DNA from: Hirundichthys speculiger
Lineage: Eukaryota > Chordata > Actinopteri > Beloniformes > Exocoetidae
Direction: 5' to 3'
Assembly (NCBI GenBank): GCA_018398805.1
Contig: JAGFBZ010000172.1
Coordinates: 558,001-622,000 of the forward strand
DNA length: 64,000 nt
In this document: piece after piece, positions 1 to 12,700 of the stretch
Numbering within the stretch: position 1 is the stretch's first letter
How the letters are laid out: the number at the start of each line of letters is the position of its first letter
Notes under the pieces: generated by a model
Databases searched by the model: none
The model's input: only the letters and a program-made list of their open reading frames with translations
What the model was told of the DNA's origin: nothing
Made by a program: the position numbers and the translations under genes

Positions 1-2742
1 ATCCCATAAACAAGCAAGTTTAAACAAGCAAAGCTGTGCGCTTTGAATGGGTCCTGCCCCCATGTGTGATGCCACTGCTAAGCACTAGCTGGGAAGCCGT
101 AATTTGATCGGCTGATGCTTCCGTTAAAGCATAAAAAGTTTGAAAATTCCCCAGCTTTTGATGGGAGCAAAGCTGAACAGAAAACTGGGAACCCACAGTT
201 TAGTTTGGCAACACTTGACGTCCCCCCATTCAAAGTACAACGTACAGTACGTCCGAAGGGTGGGGGTCAGGAAATATTGTTGGGTTAAGCTGCATTTTTG
301 TGTTTACTTTATTTCATTACATTTTGCATACAAAAATATTATCATTTATGGCAATGGTAACTAATTATACTTTAATAAAAGTCTCATTCTAGAAACCGCA
401 TAATCAGTTTAGTTTTTTTTTTTTTTTTTCCCAAATAAGTTTTTAGTCCTGAGTTGTCATGCTTTTGGATTTGGATGAATATTTGTCCCAATTTCTCACA
501 TTTATAGATTTATAATGATAATGGCTCGTCTCTACTCGGGGCATCTGTCATCTGTTTTGATAAAAAATCCTCACGTATATGAGCCAGTTGTTTTTTTTTC
601 TTCATGTTGGCAAACTATGTTGCTGGAGTTTATAATTCTGCTAATTTTTGCACTGTGCAGCGAGTGTGCCATGCAACGTTGATAACCAATGAAAGCACTT
701 GCACTTTACTTAAATTTAGCACTGCATGACTCAGCTATTGCTGCACGCTCAGTAATCATTGTGGTGTGTTGTTATTTGTGTGTGATTCAGAGTTTACTCT
801 GTAAAATCCATAAAGATGAGGCTGTAAAATTTCAGTTTCACAGAAGTTAGCCGCTTTAAGATCTAATTGCTGGTATTATACAGTAGGTTTACTCCTCATT
901 TGTTTTGACAGGTTTGCCTGACCAGAAGTTCACCATTGTGTGTATTTTTCTTGTAACCACTACTCCGCAGAGATTGTTTTAAAAAGATCACGTTTTGGGT
1001 CAGTAAGCTGCATTAGTTCTGCTGTTTTCAGAGGACAAACATCCTAGCAGTGGTAGCCACCAGCATGGTGGACGATGACTGTGGTCAGTGAAGAACAACA
1101 CTGTATTCTAACTTTTGTGAATAGGGGAAATAATGTAACCAGTGTAGCTTATAAATCAAACATCATGTAAAAACATTTTCACTGCGTATTACACCAGCTG
1201 TCTTATTTTGCCGACTCAGTGGTCACTTTAAAGAGGTGCTGTTGGAGAGTTCACCGGTGCAGCTGCCGAGATGTCGAGAGTAGACTGAAAGTTGTCCTTG
1301 GATGTAGTTCTCATATTGGATTTTAAACCAAACTCATAAACTGACAGCTTGCACAGTAATAACTGACTTCCTTCATGTATGATCCGTGGTCAGACTCATA
1401 TCCGGACTCCTGTTCCCTGGAGTAAAGCTGCAAGCAATGTTTGCTCACCCCAGGTCAAGTGGAACATACTACATGTTCAGCTCTGTCGTTGGACCAAAGT
1501 GCTCTATCTGTTCAGAGTTCATTTTTTGATTTTTTTTTTTTTCTTTTCTAAAACTCCCTGTTGGGGGAAGCTGCTACCATATGCTGCAGGTACTCTGTGA
1601 GAGTATGGTTGTGGTGGGCTGTTTTTCACAGAAGCAGTTTCATTTACTCCAATAAGGAATGAGTCACTTCTCTCTGAATCTGATCTGTTCCCCTTTTGTT
1701 GACTTGGCTTTCACCAAAGTGTGTTTGAAATGAAACACTGAGCTAAGGACAAATATGATTTTACCAAGTCTGAAGGCATGTGTGTGTATAATATATATAT
1801 GAGGAGAGATAGATAGATAGATATGTAACACGCATAGCCGTTTGTGTTTGCCTCAATGCTGTGTTAAATTTTTAATGTGAGCTGAAGGGGTTAATGTTGT
1901 GAGTCAGAATTGACAAGTTTTGGCCATGCTGTGAAACCACACAGTCGCCCACCACGCTGTCAACGGTGAGATTATTTTCCAAAAGTGCCACTTCACATGT
2001 ACACATCATCTACTGCCTCAGAGAGATTAGCGACTGATAAAACAGCCATGACGGTCTGTAATTAAGTTGTCAAAGCAACATGATTTAGAACATTCGGGCA
2101 TTTGGAGAAGTGGTGGAAGCTTGCTTGTAATTCTCACTTCTCTTCTTTAAAGTATAAGGAATCCAAGTTTTAGATTTACGTTGATTTTGGCTGCTTTTCA
2201 GTTGTTGTGTACACCCCTTACTAGCAGCTAACTGCCCTGAAAAGCTTTTAAGTGGCTGAGGAGTTGCCCTCGTTGCATGGCTGGAAAGCTGGGTGTGTGT
2301 ACAGTTTTGCTGATGCTGCACCACTGCTTTGCCATTCTCACCACATCCGGGTCCTGCACGCTTGAAACTAGAGCCATCATGAAGTGATACTATTGTAGCA
2401 TGAAAGGGCAAAGCGTAAGGTTCCTTTTTGTTAATACAAGTTATAGTTGAACTCCAGATGATTAAAACTTAAGTCACTGAAGAATAGCTCAGCTCCCTTA
2501 GTTAGTTAGTCCCTTTTATTTCCTGTGTTTTCACACCTTCTGTTGTCAGTGTAAACAGTGTTCTGAAGCAGGCCTGAAATAACCATGTACAGAGGTGTTT
2601 GATGCTGGCCTGTGTTAAACTGGAATAAGTCGCTCTTGTGCAATTTAGTTGATGTTTAAATGGAAGACACAATATTTCTAAATGACAGAGGCTGTCATGG
2701 GGAGGCATTTAAGTAAGTAATTAATCACTATATCATGTAAAT

Positions 2743-3270
2743 CAGTGTTCTGCAACCCCCGGGACACGCAAGAAAAAGATTAGCTATTTAAGTTTTATTG
2801 ATTATATGAGTCTGAACAAGCTTTTACTTTGAAATATCTTATATTATCTAAATATCTATTCATTAAAAATGACCAGATTCTCTTGGTTACATCTCGGTCA
2901 CTTGAGCGCCAAAATTTAACCAAGCTAGCAAAATGAGTAAGAAACAGACGTCTTTGGAAAGTTTCCTTGTGAAGGGGAAAACTTCCAAGATAAAAGAAAG
3001 CTTTTAACAGACAATACCAGGAGTCCTACTGAAATATGGATTTCAAGTAGGACAGGTGATTCCCACGTACCAAGCCCACTCTGCGTGAGTTTTTTTTTTT
3101 TTTTTTTGTTATTTATTTAATGGGCACAGAAGATGTTACCAAAGACTTTGATGTTATACTCATCTTACGTTATTGCTGTAATGTAACGAGAAAGGCCCCG
3201 CCCCCCCGCTCTGCAGTTAAAATTTCAAGCATTGACCGGTCCACTGTTACAGAAAGGTTGGGGACCAGTG
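2743..3270. mobile_element. non-autonomous hAT transposon relic (Charlie/ZBED-like)
   Basis: The 528-bp element is bounded by an exact 8-bp target duplication, atgtaaat, at 2735-2742 and 3271-3278, as expected for hAT transposases. The ends are imperfect inverted repeats: cagtgttctgcaacccc on the left and cactggtccccaacc read inward from the right. An ORF fragment at 2933-3004 starts MSKKQTSLESFLVKGKTSKI and stops after 24 codons. It resembles the N-terminus of ZBED/Charlie-type transposases. The interior is otherwise non-coding and A/T-rich, so this is a deletion derivative moved in trans. The family is recalled, not searched. Confidence 0.85.
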
Positions 3271-6200
3271 ATGTAAATGATGAGGGTGCAACATCTGATC
3301 CATTTGTCTCAATGGTGAGACATTCAGTCACTCTGAGTCACATGGACTCTTCTACCATTGATCTATGACCTGTAATCAAGTTGGATTTGGAAACATCCAG
3401 ACCAAGAATATGTTACTCTGTAGCTGAATGTAGTTGTGTTCCTGCTGGATAAGTTCCCAATCCTTATTCCCACGGGTCAGAGCATGACATCAATGCTGGA
3501 GGTAGCCCAAATTTCCTAAAGATTCGATTTTGAATTGAACATTAGAAAAATGTAATAAAAATCAGAATTTCAAGTCTGTTTCTAAAAAAAAAAAAAAACT
3601 GCCTGTAATGTTAGAGCATCAGCATTCCATAGCACAAGCGTTTCTGGGGAGGGGGGGGTAACAAGAAAATACAGCTTGCCGTTATCTCAACAGTGTTCAT
3701 GTTCATGTCTAGACTTGGCTCTTCTCTTCTAACCATGAATGTGTGGATAGATGACAGACTCCCCCCCCCACAAGCAGGTCCATGGAGACCTGGCCTCCCT
3801 GTTCAGCGTGCGCTCAGTCCCACTTAGCTCTGTTGGCTCAGCGCTCTGTGGATGCTCAGGCTGTGAGCACGCGTTGCCTGAGAGCGTGACTGGCATGCTA
3901 GCTATGAGCGGCCCTGGCTACATAAAGTCATATTGATGTGCTTCCAAGATGCTGCCAGAGCTAGCAGATGACGCCGGCGCTGCCAAGGCAGTAGGTGGGA
4001 CAGATGCTACCTGTCCTCGCTCGCTCCCTGCAGCCACGCTGTTCCCACTAACAAAGCAATAAGCTCCATCGGCGTACCGGTTTTAAAGAAACGTTGATGC
4101 CGCAAATAAGGGAGCAATTTACTACTGAAATGAATGTCAGGTCATTTCATGTTGCAATGAGGACACGGGATATTATTGAATTTTAAACCAAGACAACTTC
4201 TGAGTTCCAGCTATCCTTGGGCGTTTTTTTTTTTTTTTTTTACATTTTTACAGTAGTTTGACTTTGTCAGACCATTTGTATTTGCTTAATTGTATGAATG
4301 CATGAAAGATAGAATTTGAGGTCTTTCCAAGTTGTGTGGTAGACATTGTTTAAAATCCCTTTACTCTTTTTTTTTTCAGATCTTATGTTTAGATCTGTTG
4401 TGTACCTTTTTGAGGATGTGTCACCTTTTTGTCAGACATAACTGACAAGTTGATTATCTGCTTCACATCTTAACAGTTAAATTATAAGTGCCCCCACAGG
4501 TACTTAAAGAAAAGCATGCAGAAGTATGAGGTAACAAAGATTACTACTTGTTTCATGTTACTTAGCTTTACTTTTTCCAATTATAAAAAGTTAATTTTCC
4601 TCTCAATCCTCAGAACATTTCTGTTGAGACCCAGCGGTTTTGCAATGTCACCTTCTGCTCGCTAGTTTAACAGTCTGCTTCCTTCTGAGCTGTAGCGCCC
4701 TGAAGCAGTACTGTGATATTTCTTCTCCATTCTTGGGCTTTCACCTTTTTCCTTTTCCGCCCTTCTTATCTTTTGAGCAAAACGCCCCGTGTGTGTGTGT
4801 GTGCTTTTTTTTTTTGTTAGAAGTTTTGAAAAAGCTTTTTAAAAAGAAATAAAGAATTCTCCAAAATATCAGAATTGCTTTTTGACCCAAGCATTGTCGG
4901 CTCTAAAGTCTGATTGGGTGCCAGTTGTGTGTTGAGTTCATAGTGGGTTCACACTCAGACATGGGGGCCATCGCAGTACGAGCAGATGCCATGGCAGCAA
5001 GGAGGGTGTTGATTGGTCATTAGAGAGGCCTGACTCCTCCACTCACCCTCCTTTGAGGACCCCGGGGGCTCACACTTTATCTCAAAACCTCTCTGTCTTA
5101 CACCATTGTTCCACCCATATGATTTAGCTACATGGTTGCTTACAGAGAATGTGATATCAGTGCTCTCATTGTTAATTAATTTACTCTGAACAGAGTTGAG
5201 GAAGTCTTTTAACTTCCCTGCTTGGTAATTACCAGTGTTTGAACTTTAAAACTCATCTCTTTTTTTTTTTTCCAGTTTATCAAATCGCAGCTTTTGGAAA
5301 GATATCTATTTGTTTTTAATGTCTCAAGTAATTTAAGTAATTCGTGGCTCCCCAGTCCCCGTTCACTCATCCCTTCAGTTTCCATGTTGTGTCCTGCTGG
5401 TGAGTTGGTTTAGTTCCAGGCAGCTCTTTTTTTTTTTTTTTTTTACTGCTCTTTCCAGTTATTTAAAAAAAGAATGAAACAAGCGTCATCTTTGCATTTC
5501 TTGTAGGCCTGTTTGTCCCAAAATATGTTTTTAAGCGTGTACCATTTCACATTTTTTGAGTGGATGTCATTGGATAAGCACAGAACCAATCGAGAGACAG
5601 AACCTGTGACACAAGCAGAGGAACAGCCAAACGGCTCAAATGACTGTTGGGTTTTGCAGTAAACACTTGTTGATCCCAGGAGTTATTAGCTATTCTGCAG
5701 CTATTTTGGTTGTTTTGAAAAGCGGCTCCTATATGAGTGGGAATATAAAGATGTCCCCACCTTGGTTGGTTGGTTGGTTGGTTTGGTAATGTCCTGTACT
5801 GGTGATGATGGCTGTGGGTGGGAGAGGTACCACAACCATTTCTTGAGAGGGGATTTTTTTTTTTCAACGTGAATGAATTTGTACAAATACTGTATCAGAC
5901 TTTGACTGGGAAATGTAACATTCTCTGCAAAACCATCATCTCTGACAAAGTTAATCTGATTTGGTTGGTTGTAAAGCAGGTTAAAGAACAACTCATTCTT
6001 GTCGTTCTCCGTTTACTCACCCTGTCCTGAAACTGCCAGTCCTGTCTTTCTTTTTTTCATTTCAAATGTTGTCTTAGCTACACTTCCTGTCTCTACCTTG
6101 ATAATTACACTGTTTATTGTGCAATATCAAACAAGTTGCCGCCTTTCTTTTTTCACTTCTGAATATGACTGAGGGGGAGACGGGCTGTACAAGCAGAGCA

Positions 6201-7370
6201 GAAAGAGGAAGGTGACTTTCCAGGTGCTACCATTTGACCTCACTGCTCTTTAATACATGTAGAGTAAACACAAAGGCACTATTATATAGTGGCAAATGGA
6301 AATTTTTAGTTCTTCTTCAAAACAGAAGCATGTCGGCCAAAGAATAAAGAAGTGGGTGTGAAATGAGACAGGGTGGGGCTGAAATGAATGGAGGTAACGG
6401 AGATGTTGATAGTAGATGGTAACTGGTGAGACATAGAGGAGGTGGCTGAGTTCAATACTGCTGGGTGAGCTTTCCAACTTACTGATAAAGTAATGAAAAC
6501 CTCTGGGTAAACTGTTGTTTTGTGACCGTGTGAAAGAAAGTGCACGTTGAATAGAAGCGTGTCTTGTGCCTGTATGAGTGTGTGCGAGTATGCAGAGCAG
6601 CGTGGATCTGTGAAGCTGTGAATGAGATGGAGACATATAAGATGAGCGAGCTGCAGGAGGTTCATCTGAATTCACTAATGCTTCCAGACCGGGGGAACAT
6701 GGAAAGACTTCTAGGCACTAACAGGCTATTTTTAAACTTTCCCTTTCCGTGGTGAAAAAGTGGGGAAAAGTAGAGACGCGATCAATAATTTAAAATGAGA
6801 AGATCTTAATGAATGCAGAAGAGTTTCATCAGATTATCTCCATTTGCAGCCTCACAACCGTGTTGTTGGTGGTGGGTTGTTTTTGTCTGGTAGTTGGTGC
6901 TTGTCTGTCGGCTTCTGCAATGTGTCTTTATTCGATGGGAGATGAATGTTTTCCCTTATGACCCCTCTTGAGTTTTAGCTAAAAATTACTTGCATTAAAA
7001 AGGTTTTGACCCACTATATGTGTTTAAAGATAAAAAAAAAAAAAAAACATTAAATAATAATGTTTGGCTGAATTTGACTTCCAAAATGTATTATGTCAAT
7101 GTAAAGGTTTTATTCACATTAATCCTGTCAGAGTACGAGTATTCTGTATGTGAAGTAAAGCAGCTGGCACAAGCAAGTATGACCATACACACACTTGTGC
7201 AATTGCAGAAAAGCCATAGTTCTCAGTCAAAGAAGACTTGATTGGCTGGTTCTTATGCATGTAATACCAGTGTGCCCTAGTTTAGCCCACAAATGAACAG
7301 GATTAGTGCAGCCCATGCTTTAATGTAGCTTTGGTGATGCTAATCTTTGCTAGTCTGGCAAATTGGATTT

Positions 7371-7511
<141 letters not shown>

Positions 7512-8847
7512 TTGGAGTTCAGTCACTTATAAAAGACCAAAGCCCATAGTTGATATTTTTTAACAAGAGCCTTTACTTATAAATGATCCTGATTTATAAA
7601 ACATCTTCAGTGGGGCATAAAAAAACCAACTTGTAAATAGATAGATATCTTATTTTTCCTGTTTTGTCAAGGATGTTATTACTTAAGCATTCTGAAAACT
7701 TGTGGATGATATGTAAAGTAAAAAAAAAAAAAAAAAAAAAACAACAACAAAACTTTAGTTTCTGCAAAAGATGGAGCTTTATGTTCTGACCTCGTTACAC
7801 TGGTGCCAGATTGACCAGTATAAAATAATGATACTGATCAGTTCTGAAAATACTCGAGTAAAACAAGACGGGACCGTGTTTTCCTCAGCAATTAAGGAAA
7901 TCAGCCTACTTATTGACATGATATGAGGACTGGTATCCTGACATCTAGACTTTCTTGTCCTTGAGACCTTAATTTTGTGACCAAGGCCAAATCCAATTGA
8001 AGCAGAACTACAAGTACAGGCCGACTGTCACTGCTGTCATTTCAGCTTCCATCTTTGTTATTTACATGTCAACAGCTTTGCCCTCAGGCTATGTCTCTCC
8101 ACTCGGGGCTCCTCCTTGGTTGCCTAACACCACACAATTACTGTAAAGATGATGGCGTTTACATGCTTGTAGAGCCCTACTGGCCCTTAATTTGGCTGCT
8201 GGCCTATTTTTTTTTAGGACAGAAAATATAGGTCAGTCTTGATGCCTTTGTGAACGTCTGAGACCATTTATTTTTGCAAATCATGCCATTCACTCACAAT
8301 GTCTTTGTTTTCCTGAAGGCATACACATCCCTTTAACTTCCAGTGCTTCAACAACATTTGAACAACTGTTGTGTGAATAAATGGAAAATTTCCAATTTCT
8401 TTCTTTTTTTTTTTTTTTTTTAATTTACTGTTTAAGATGAACCTGGAGGTGATGTGGATATCTGAAACTCCAATCAAGCTTTCATAAAGACCTGGGATAA
8501 ACCTTTGTTTGTGATCACTTGTAACAGGTTAATGTGTTTCATGGAGACTGCCCTGCGCTTCACCAGAGTTGAAATTAACTGGAAAGTTTAAAAATGTTTG
8601 AATTTTAGATAAAAATCCACAGTCGAGTCACAAATTGAAAGAAAACTATTTTTTAACACTTTATTTTTCCCCATTTTGCTAAAGCTGTGTTGCTGCAAGT
8701 CTCCTCAGACGTCTGTAATAACAGTGTGACAAGGCCACCAGCTTGCAAAATGTAAGTTACGAATGCAACAGATATCTTTGCTATGACCCACGCAGATGCT
8801 GGACAAGCTTATTGTCCAGTCCCTGACCAGTGCAAACTGGGCAGCGT

Positions 8848-8878
8848 AGAGGAACTACGTGGGCCACGTAGTTCCTCT
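8848..8878. repeat. 31-bp perfect palindrome
   Basis: Two 15-base arms, agaggaactacgtgg and ccacgtagttcctct, are separated by one G. The surrounding sequence (8813-8970) also has loosely inverted ctgctcagaagtagg and cagtacctact motifs. The palindrome may be the core of an eroded MITE. Confidence 0.85.
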
Positions 8879-9776
8879 CATGCTCAAAAAAGCACCTGCT
8901 CAGAAGTAGGAGCTGAAAAAGGACCTTTGAAATCAGTTCCAGTACCTACTTATCTGACAGAGGTTTGAGAAACACCATTGAACCTGTGAAGAAATTAATT
9001 ATTTATGATCATCTTCATCGACACCGCTTGAGAATTTTAAAGTGCAGTTCACAATCGCTGTTAACTGGAGGCCTAGTTTACCAGTAATAATTTAACAGTG
9101 CGTTTGAAGCCTTTGATTTATCATGTAACAATATTTACTTATTTGCTGTCTTTACCAGCATTGTATGATGATTTAAAAATTCAGAGAAAGAAACATATTC
9201 CAGTTTCACCCAGGCTGATTTATCAGTTAACCTGAATGACGTGCGTCTTTTTTTAACCTCAGCAGATATAAATGGGTTATGGTTAATATTATCTGAAAGC
9301 CACCTCTGAACAGCTCACCAAATGAACTGTCATTTTTTCTCTAAAAAGGTATTTCCCTGCGAACCGCTCTTTTTATCCTTGTTGTTTAGTTTAGTTTTGT
9401 TGTTGCGTCAGTTAATTATAGAATCTGGACAGCTGATTACACAGCTGTTTTTTTTTTTCCCCCTTGGAAAATTAACTGTGTCCAGGACCTACTGGACCAG
9501 AGTGTGAAGCATGATTATATGGATATTATAATCTGCTGGAGCCTGTTCAAATACAAAAAGTTTTTTGTCCCTTTATCGATTGTAACACTGATGCTTCACT
9601 TTCTTCAGTAACGGTGCTTTAAGAAAAAGTTTTTAAATGATTTATGCTTATTAAATTTACACTCATCCACACAGAAGATGTGGCTTTTACCAATGCAAGA
9701 CATTCATATTAACTGAATAACTGTGTTCTTCACCTGCAGTCCCCCTCCCAACTAATGGGGGAGCTATGCAAGACAA

Positions 9777-9797
9777 CCCCCCCCCCCCCCCCCCCCC
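9777..9797 (+). repeat. poly-C tract, 21 bases
   Basis: Twenty-one consecutive C lie between agacaa and atttg. Confidence 0.95.
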
Positions 9798-12700
9798 ATT
9801 TGTTAGATGTTTAAACTTCCCATCTGTCCATCGCTTGTTTTAGTTAACAGTTGTTTGGAAAGGTTTAGCTAAGTTATGGTTAAATGAGAATTTGCAGTTA
9901 ACTCCATTAGACACAGATGCAGTGAAGATGACAGTGTCTTCGCCTCGGTGAATAATAGTCTATTCCATCAGTTAGTATGTCTCATCATCTACCTTGTTGT
10001 TTCGGATCTTATCAGGAAAACGTAGAGTTTTGTCGTTTGTGTGATTTACTCGTGCATGTGATTTGAACGGGATATCAAACCGTCGTATTTCAAAATAAAT
10101 AATAAACCGTTACTAGACATGGCTGTGTTGCTCTAATGCCAGTTTACGAAAAAAGATGAGACGGTTTATTTCTTAGAAAAACTGATCGACCTTTCTGATT
10201 TTCCTGGTCTGATCTGGTCCGTTTCTTTCGGAAACAGCTTTTTTGTCAACACTTCCAAAATTGTTCAACATCTGTCCTTCATCTTTTCCTCCATGGCATT
10301 TTTCTTGTAATGAGAATAGCTGACTTGACTGAAGACATGAACTCGCTCTCTTAGATGTCTTCTGTGTACTGACATATTTAGATTAACGCTGATTCTCTTT
10401 TTTAATAGTGGTGTAAAAAACACTTCCAATTTCAAATGTAGCTTCATAGCAACCTTCTTAAAGGACAACAATTTAACCTAAGCAGAATTACCAAACACAC
10501 TCAAACGGATTTGCTGATTTTCTTGACTATTTTGTGGAATATCTTTACAAACGCATAACTGTTTTCACAAAGAGCACAGGTTTTCCCCTTTTGAAGTTGT
10601 GGATCTCCAAAACTTGACAGCCACTTTTTCTGCTGATGTTCACTTTGTAGAAAGTGTGAGCGTGGTTACACAGCTGAGTTCTGGTGGTTTGCACAGTTTG
10701 TTTCTGTCAGTATTTCGCCCATCAGTCCGGCCGAGCATTGAGACCCCTGTGAATATCTTTGAGATTAGGCGTTATTGTGCGCTTTTAACAGATCCAGATA
10801 TATAGGCGTCCCTCTGGAAGCATTGGCTGACTCACTGACTGCCTGACTGAGAGCTGTCTGTCTGTCAGCCTTTGCATGTGAACTTCAAATCACAGCTCAG
10901 CAACGCTGAGCTTGTAGCCGCCAAAGGCAAGGCTTTGCACTGTCATCAGCACCACGCGGCTGCCTCTGGGTGCCGTGCCATATGACATTAACCAAGATCG
11001 ATCCCTTCCTCACCTCAAAGAGCTGCTTTGCTTCACACAGTGTTTTCCCTCATGTTGTAACCACCACCTCAAAGAAAAGGAAGTCTCTCCTTAGTGTCTG
11101 TAACTGTCTGACAATGACCCGAACAACAGACTTCACCAACTTTACAAAATCTGCGCCGAGAAATAAAACTCATCACACTGCATTGCTGTATTTGTCGCTC
11201 AACGCCGCCGATCCGCTTTTTCTCACTTTTTCTCGCTCTAAACCGATGCTGTTGAGATTTCTGTTGCTAAACTTACCTTGTTAAGTAAGCAAGCGCTTTT
11301 ATAAAGTTGTATGCACTTGAAATTATGCATACTATAATGGAGTTATTACTTTACTGAGCTTTCTTAGATGTTGTGAAAAAGGCAGATGGTTGGACCATAT
11401 GGAGAGAAATGTGTGTTTACATGAAGATGTGTTTTCAGCCAGCTAGCCAGCATGCAGAGAGGAAACCAGCAATGACTTGTGCTGCTGCTGTTAGAACCCT
11501 GCAGTCTATGTTCATGTAAAAGATTTTGTTTTATGCTACGTCTTAGGTTACACTGTTGTCCCAACAGAAGTGCTTCACTTCAATATTCTGTACCGGTTCA
11601 ACATGATAAAGGAAAGGGAAAGTTAAGGGAAGATTTTCTCTGAGGAGATGCTGTTTTAGTTTTCTTTCTGTGCATAGGAGGCCTCATCCTCTCCACAAAC
11701 ATGCTGTGTGTGTGTTATGCTGAAGATGCAGTCATGCGAAGCTGGTGTTTGACATAATGTTGGACCAGTATGGAATCTGACTGGGAATATCAACGCTGAT
11801 ACGTGGTGATACACAGAGGCTGTCACAAAGGTTGCATCCATATGCTGTGCCACTCATTCGTGAAGCTGTGAAATTGGGTTGCATCCCGACTAGCCTGGAG
11901 ACAGTATCACTTTCACTTCTCTCTCTCTCTCTCTTCCTCTCTCCCTCTCCCTCCTCTCTCCCCCTTCTCATTTCATCCCACTGAAGCATTTTTCTCACAT
12001 AGCTGGGAAGACGGAACAACTAATGTGGCATTAATAGGGTCACATCATCTCCATGCAGCTCTCTCTTTCTTCTCCTTCCAGCTGAGACTGTTGTTTATCT
12101 TCTTCAGATGTAGCTGTAGAAATGGCTCAGAAATCCCTCAGGCCAGCATCTCTCACATGCGAAGCTTGCCAGTTGGGTTTTTGGCTGGTAATGCAAGCTC
12201 TACCTTAGAGGTTGTTTTCTCTTTGTTTATTCAAAATTTCAAGCATTTGAAACAAATTTTATCACTCCTTTGTAAATTGAGACCTATTTATAAACCTGAT
12301 CTAGATCATGTCTGTGATGCATTTGATAGGGCTTGTTTAACCAAAAAAAAAAAAAAAAATCCCAGAATATTTTCTATTGTAATGCACGTCTGACCACAAT
12401 AATAAATGTAATACCAAACATAAATCTGCCCCAACTTCAAAGTACTTGAAGCTTACTTTTGTGAGTTCACAGTCCTCATTTCTAAATAAATACTGTGACC
12501 AATCAAGATTAGTTAACTTAAGCACCATATCGTAGTTTAAAAAGTTTCTTTTTTTCCTCAAAACCTTACTAAATCAGCATGAAATGTAATGCCATTTGCA
12601 GTGTGCGGTGTGAGACATGATGCGCAAAAGGGGGAAAAAAATGTTTTAAACATCCATGAGTGTGTTTTTCTTTCTGCTTGCCTTTGAAAGATGCCAGTTA

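Noticed and set aside
3120..3250. KDFDVILILRY frame considered as the missing first coding exon (R-T-F-D motif)
   Set aside because: It lies inside the hAT element bounded by target duplications at 2735 and 3271, so it is transposon sequence.
6250..6675. 141-codon minus-strand frame
   Set aside because: It is Ser/His/Thr-rich with an alternative frame of similar length in the same place, and shows no recognised motif.
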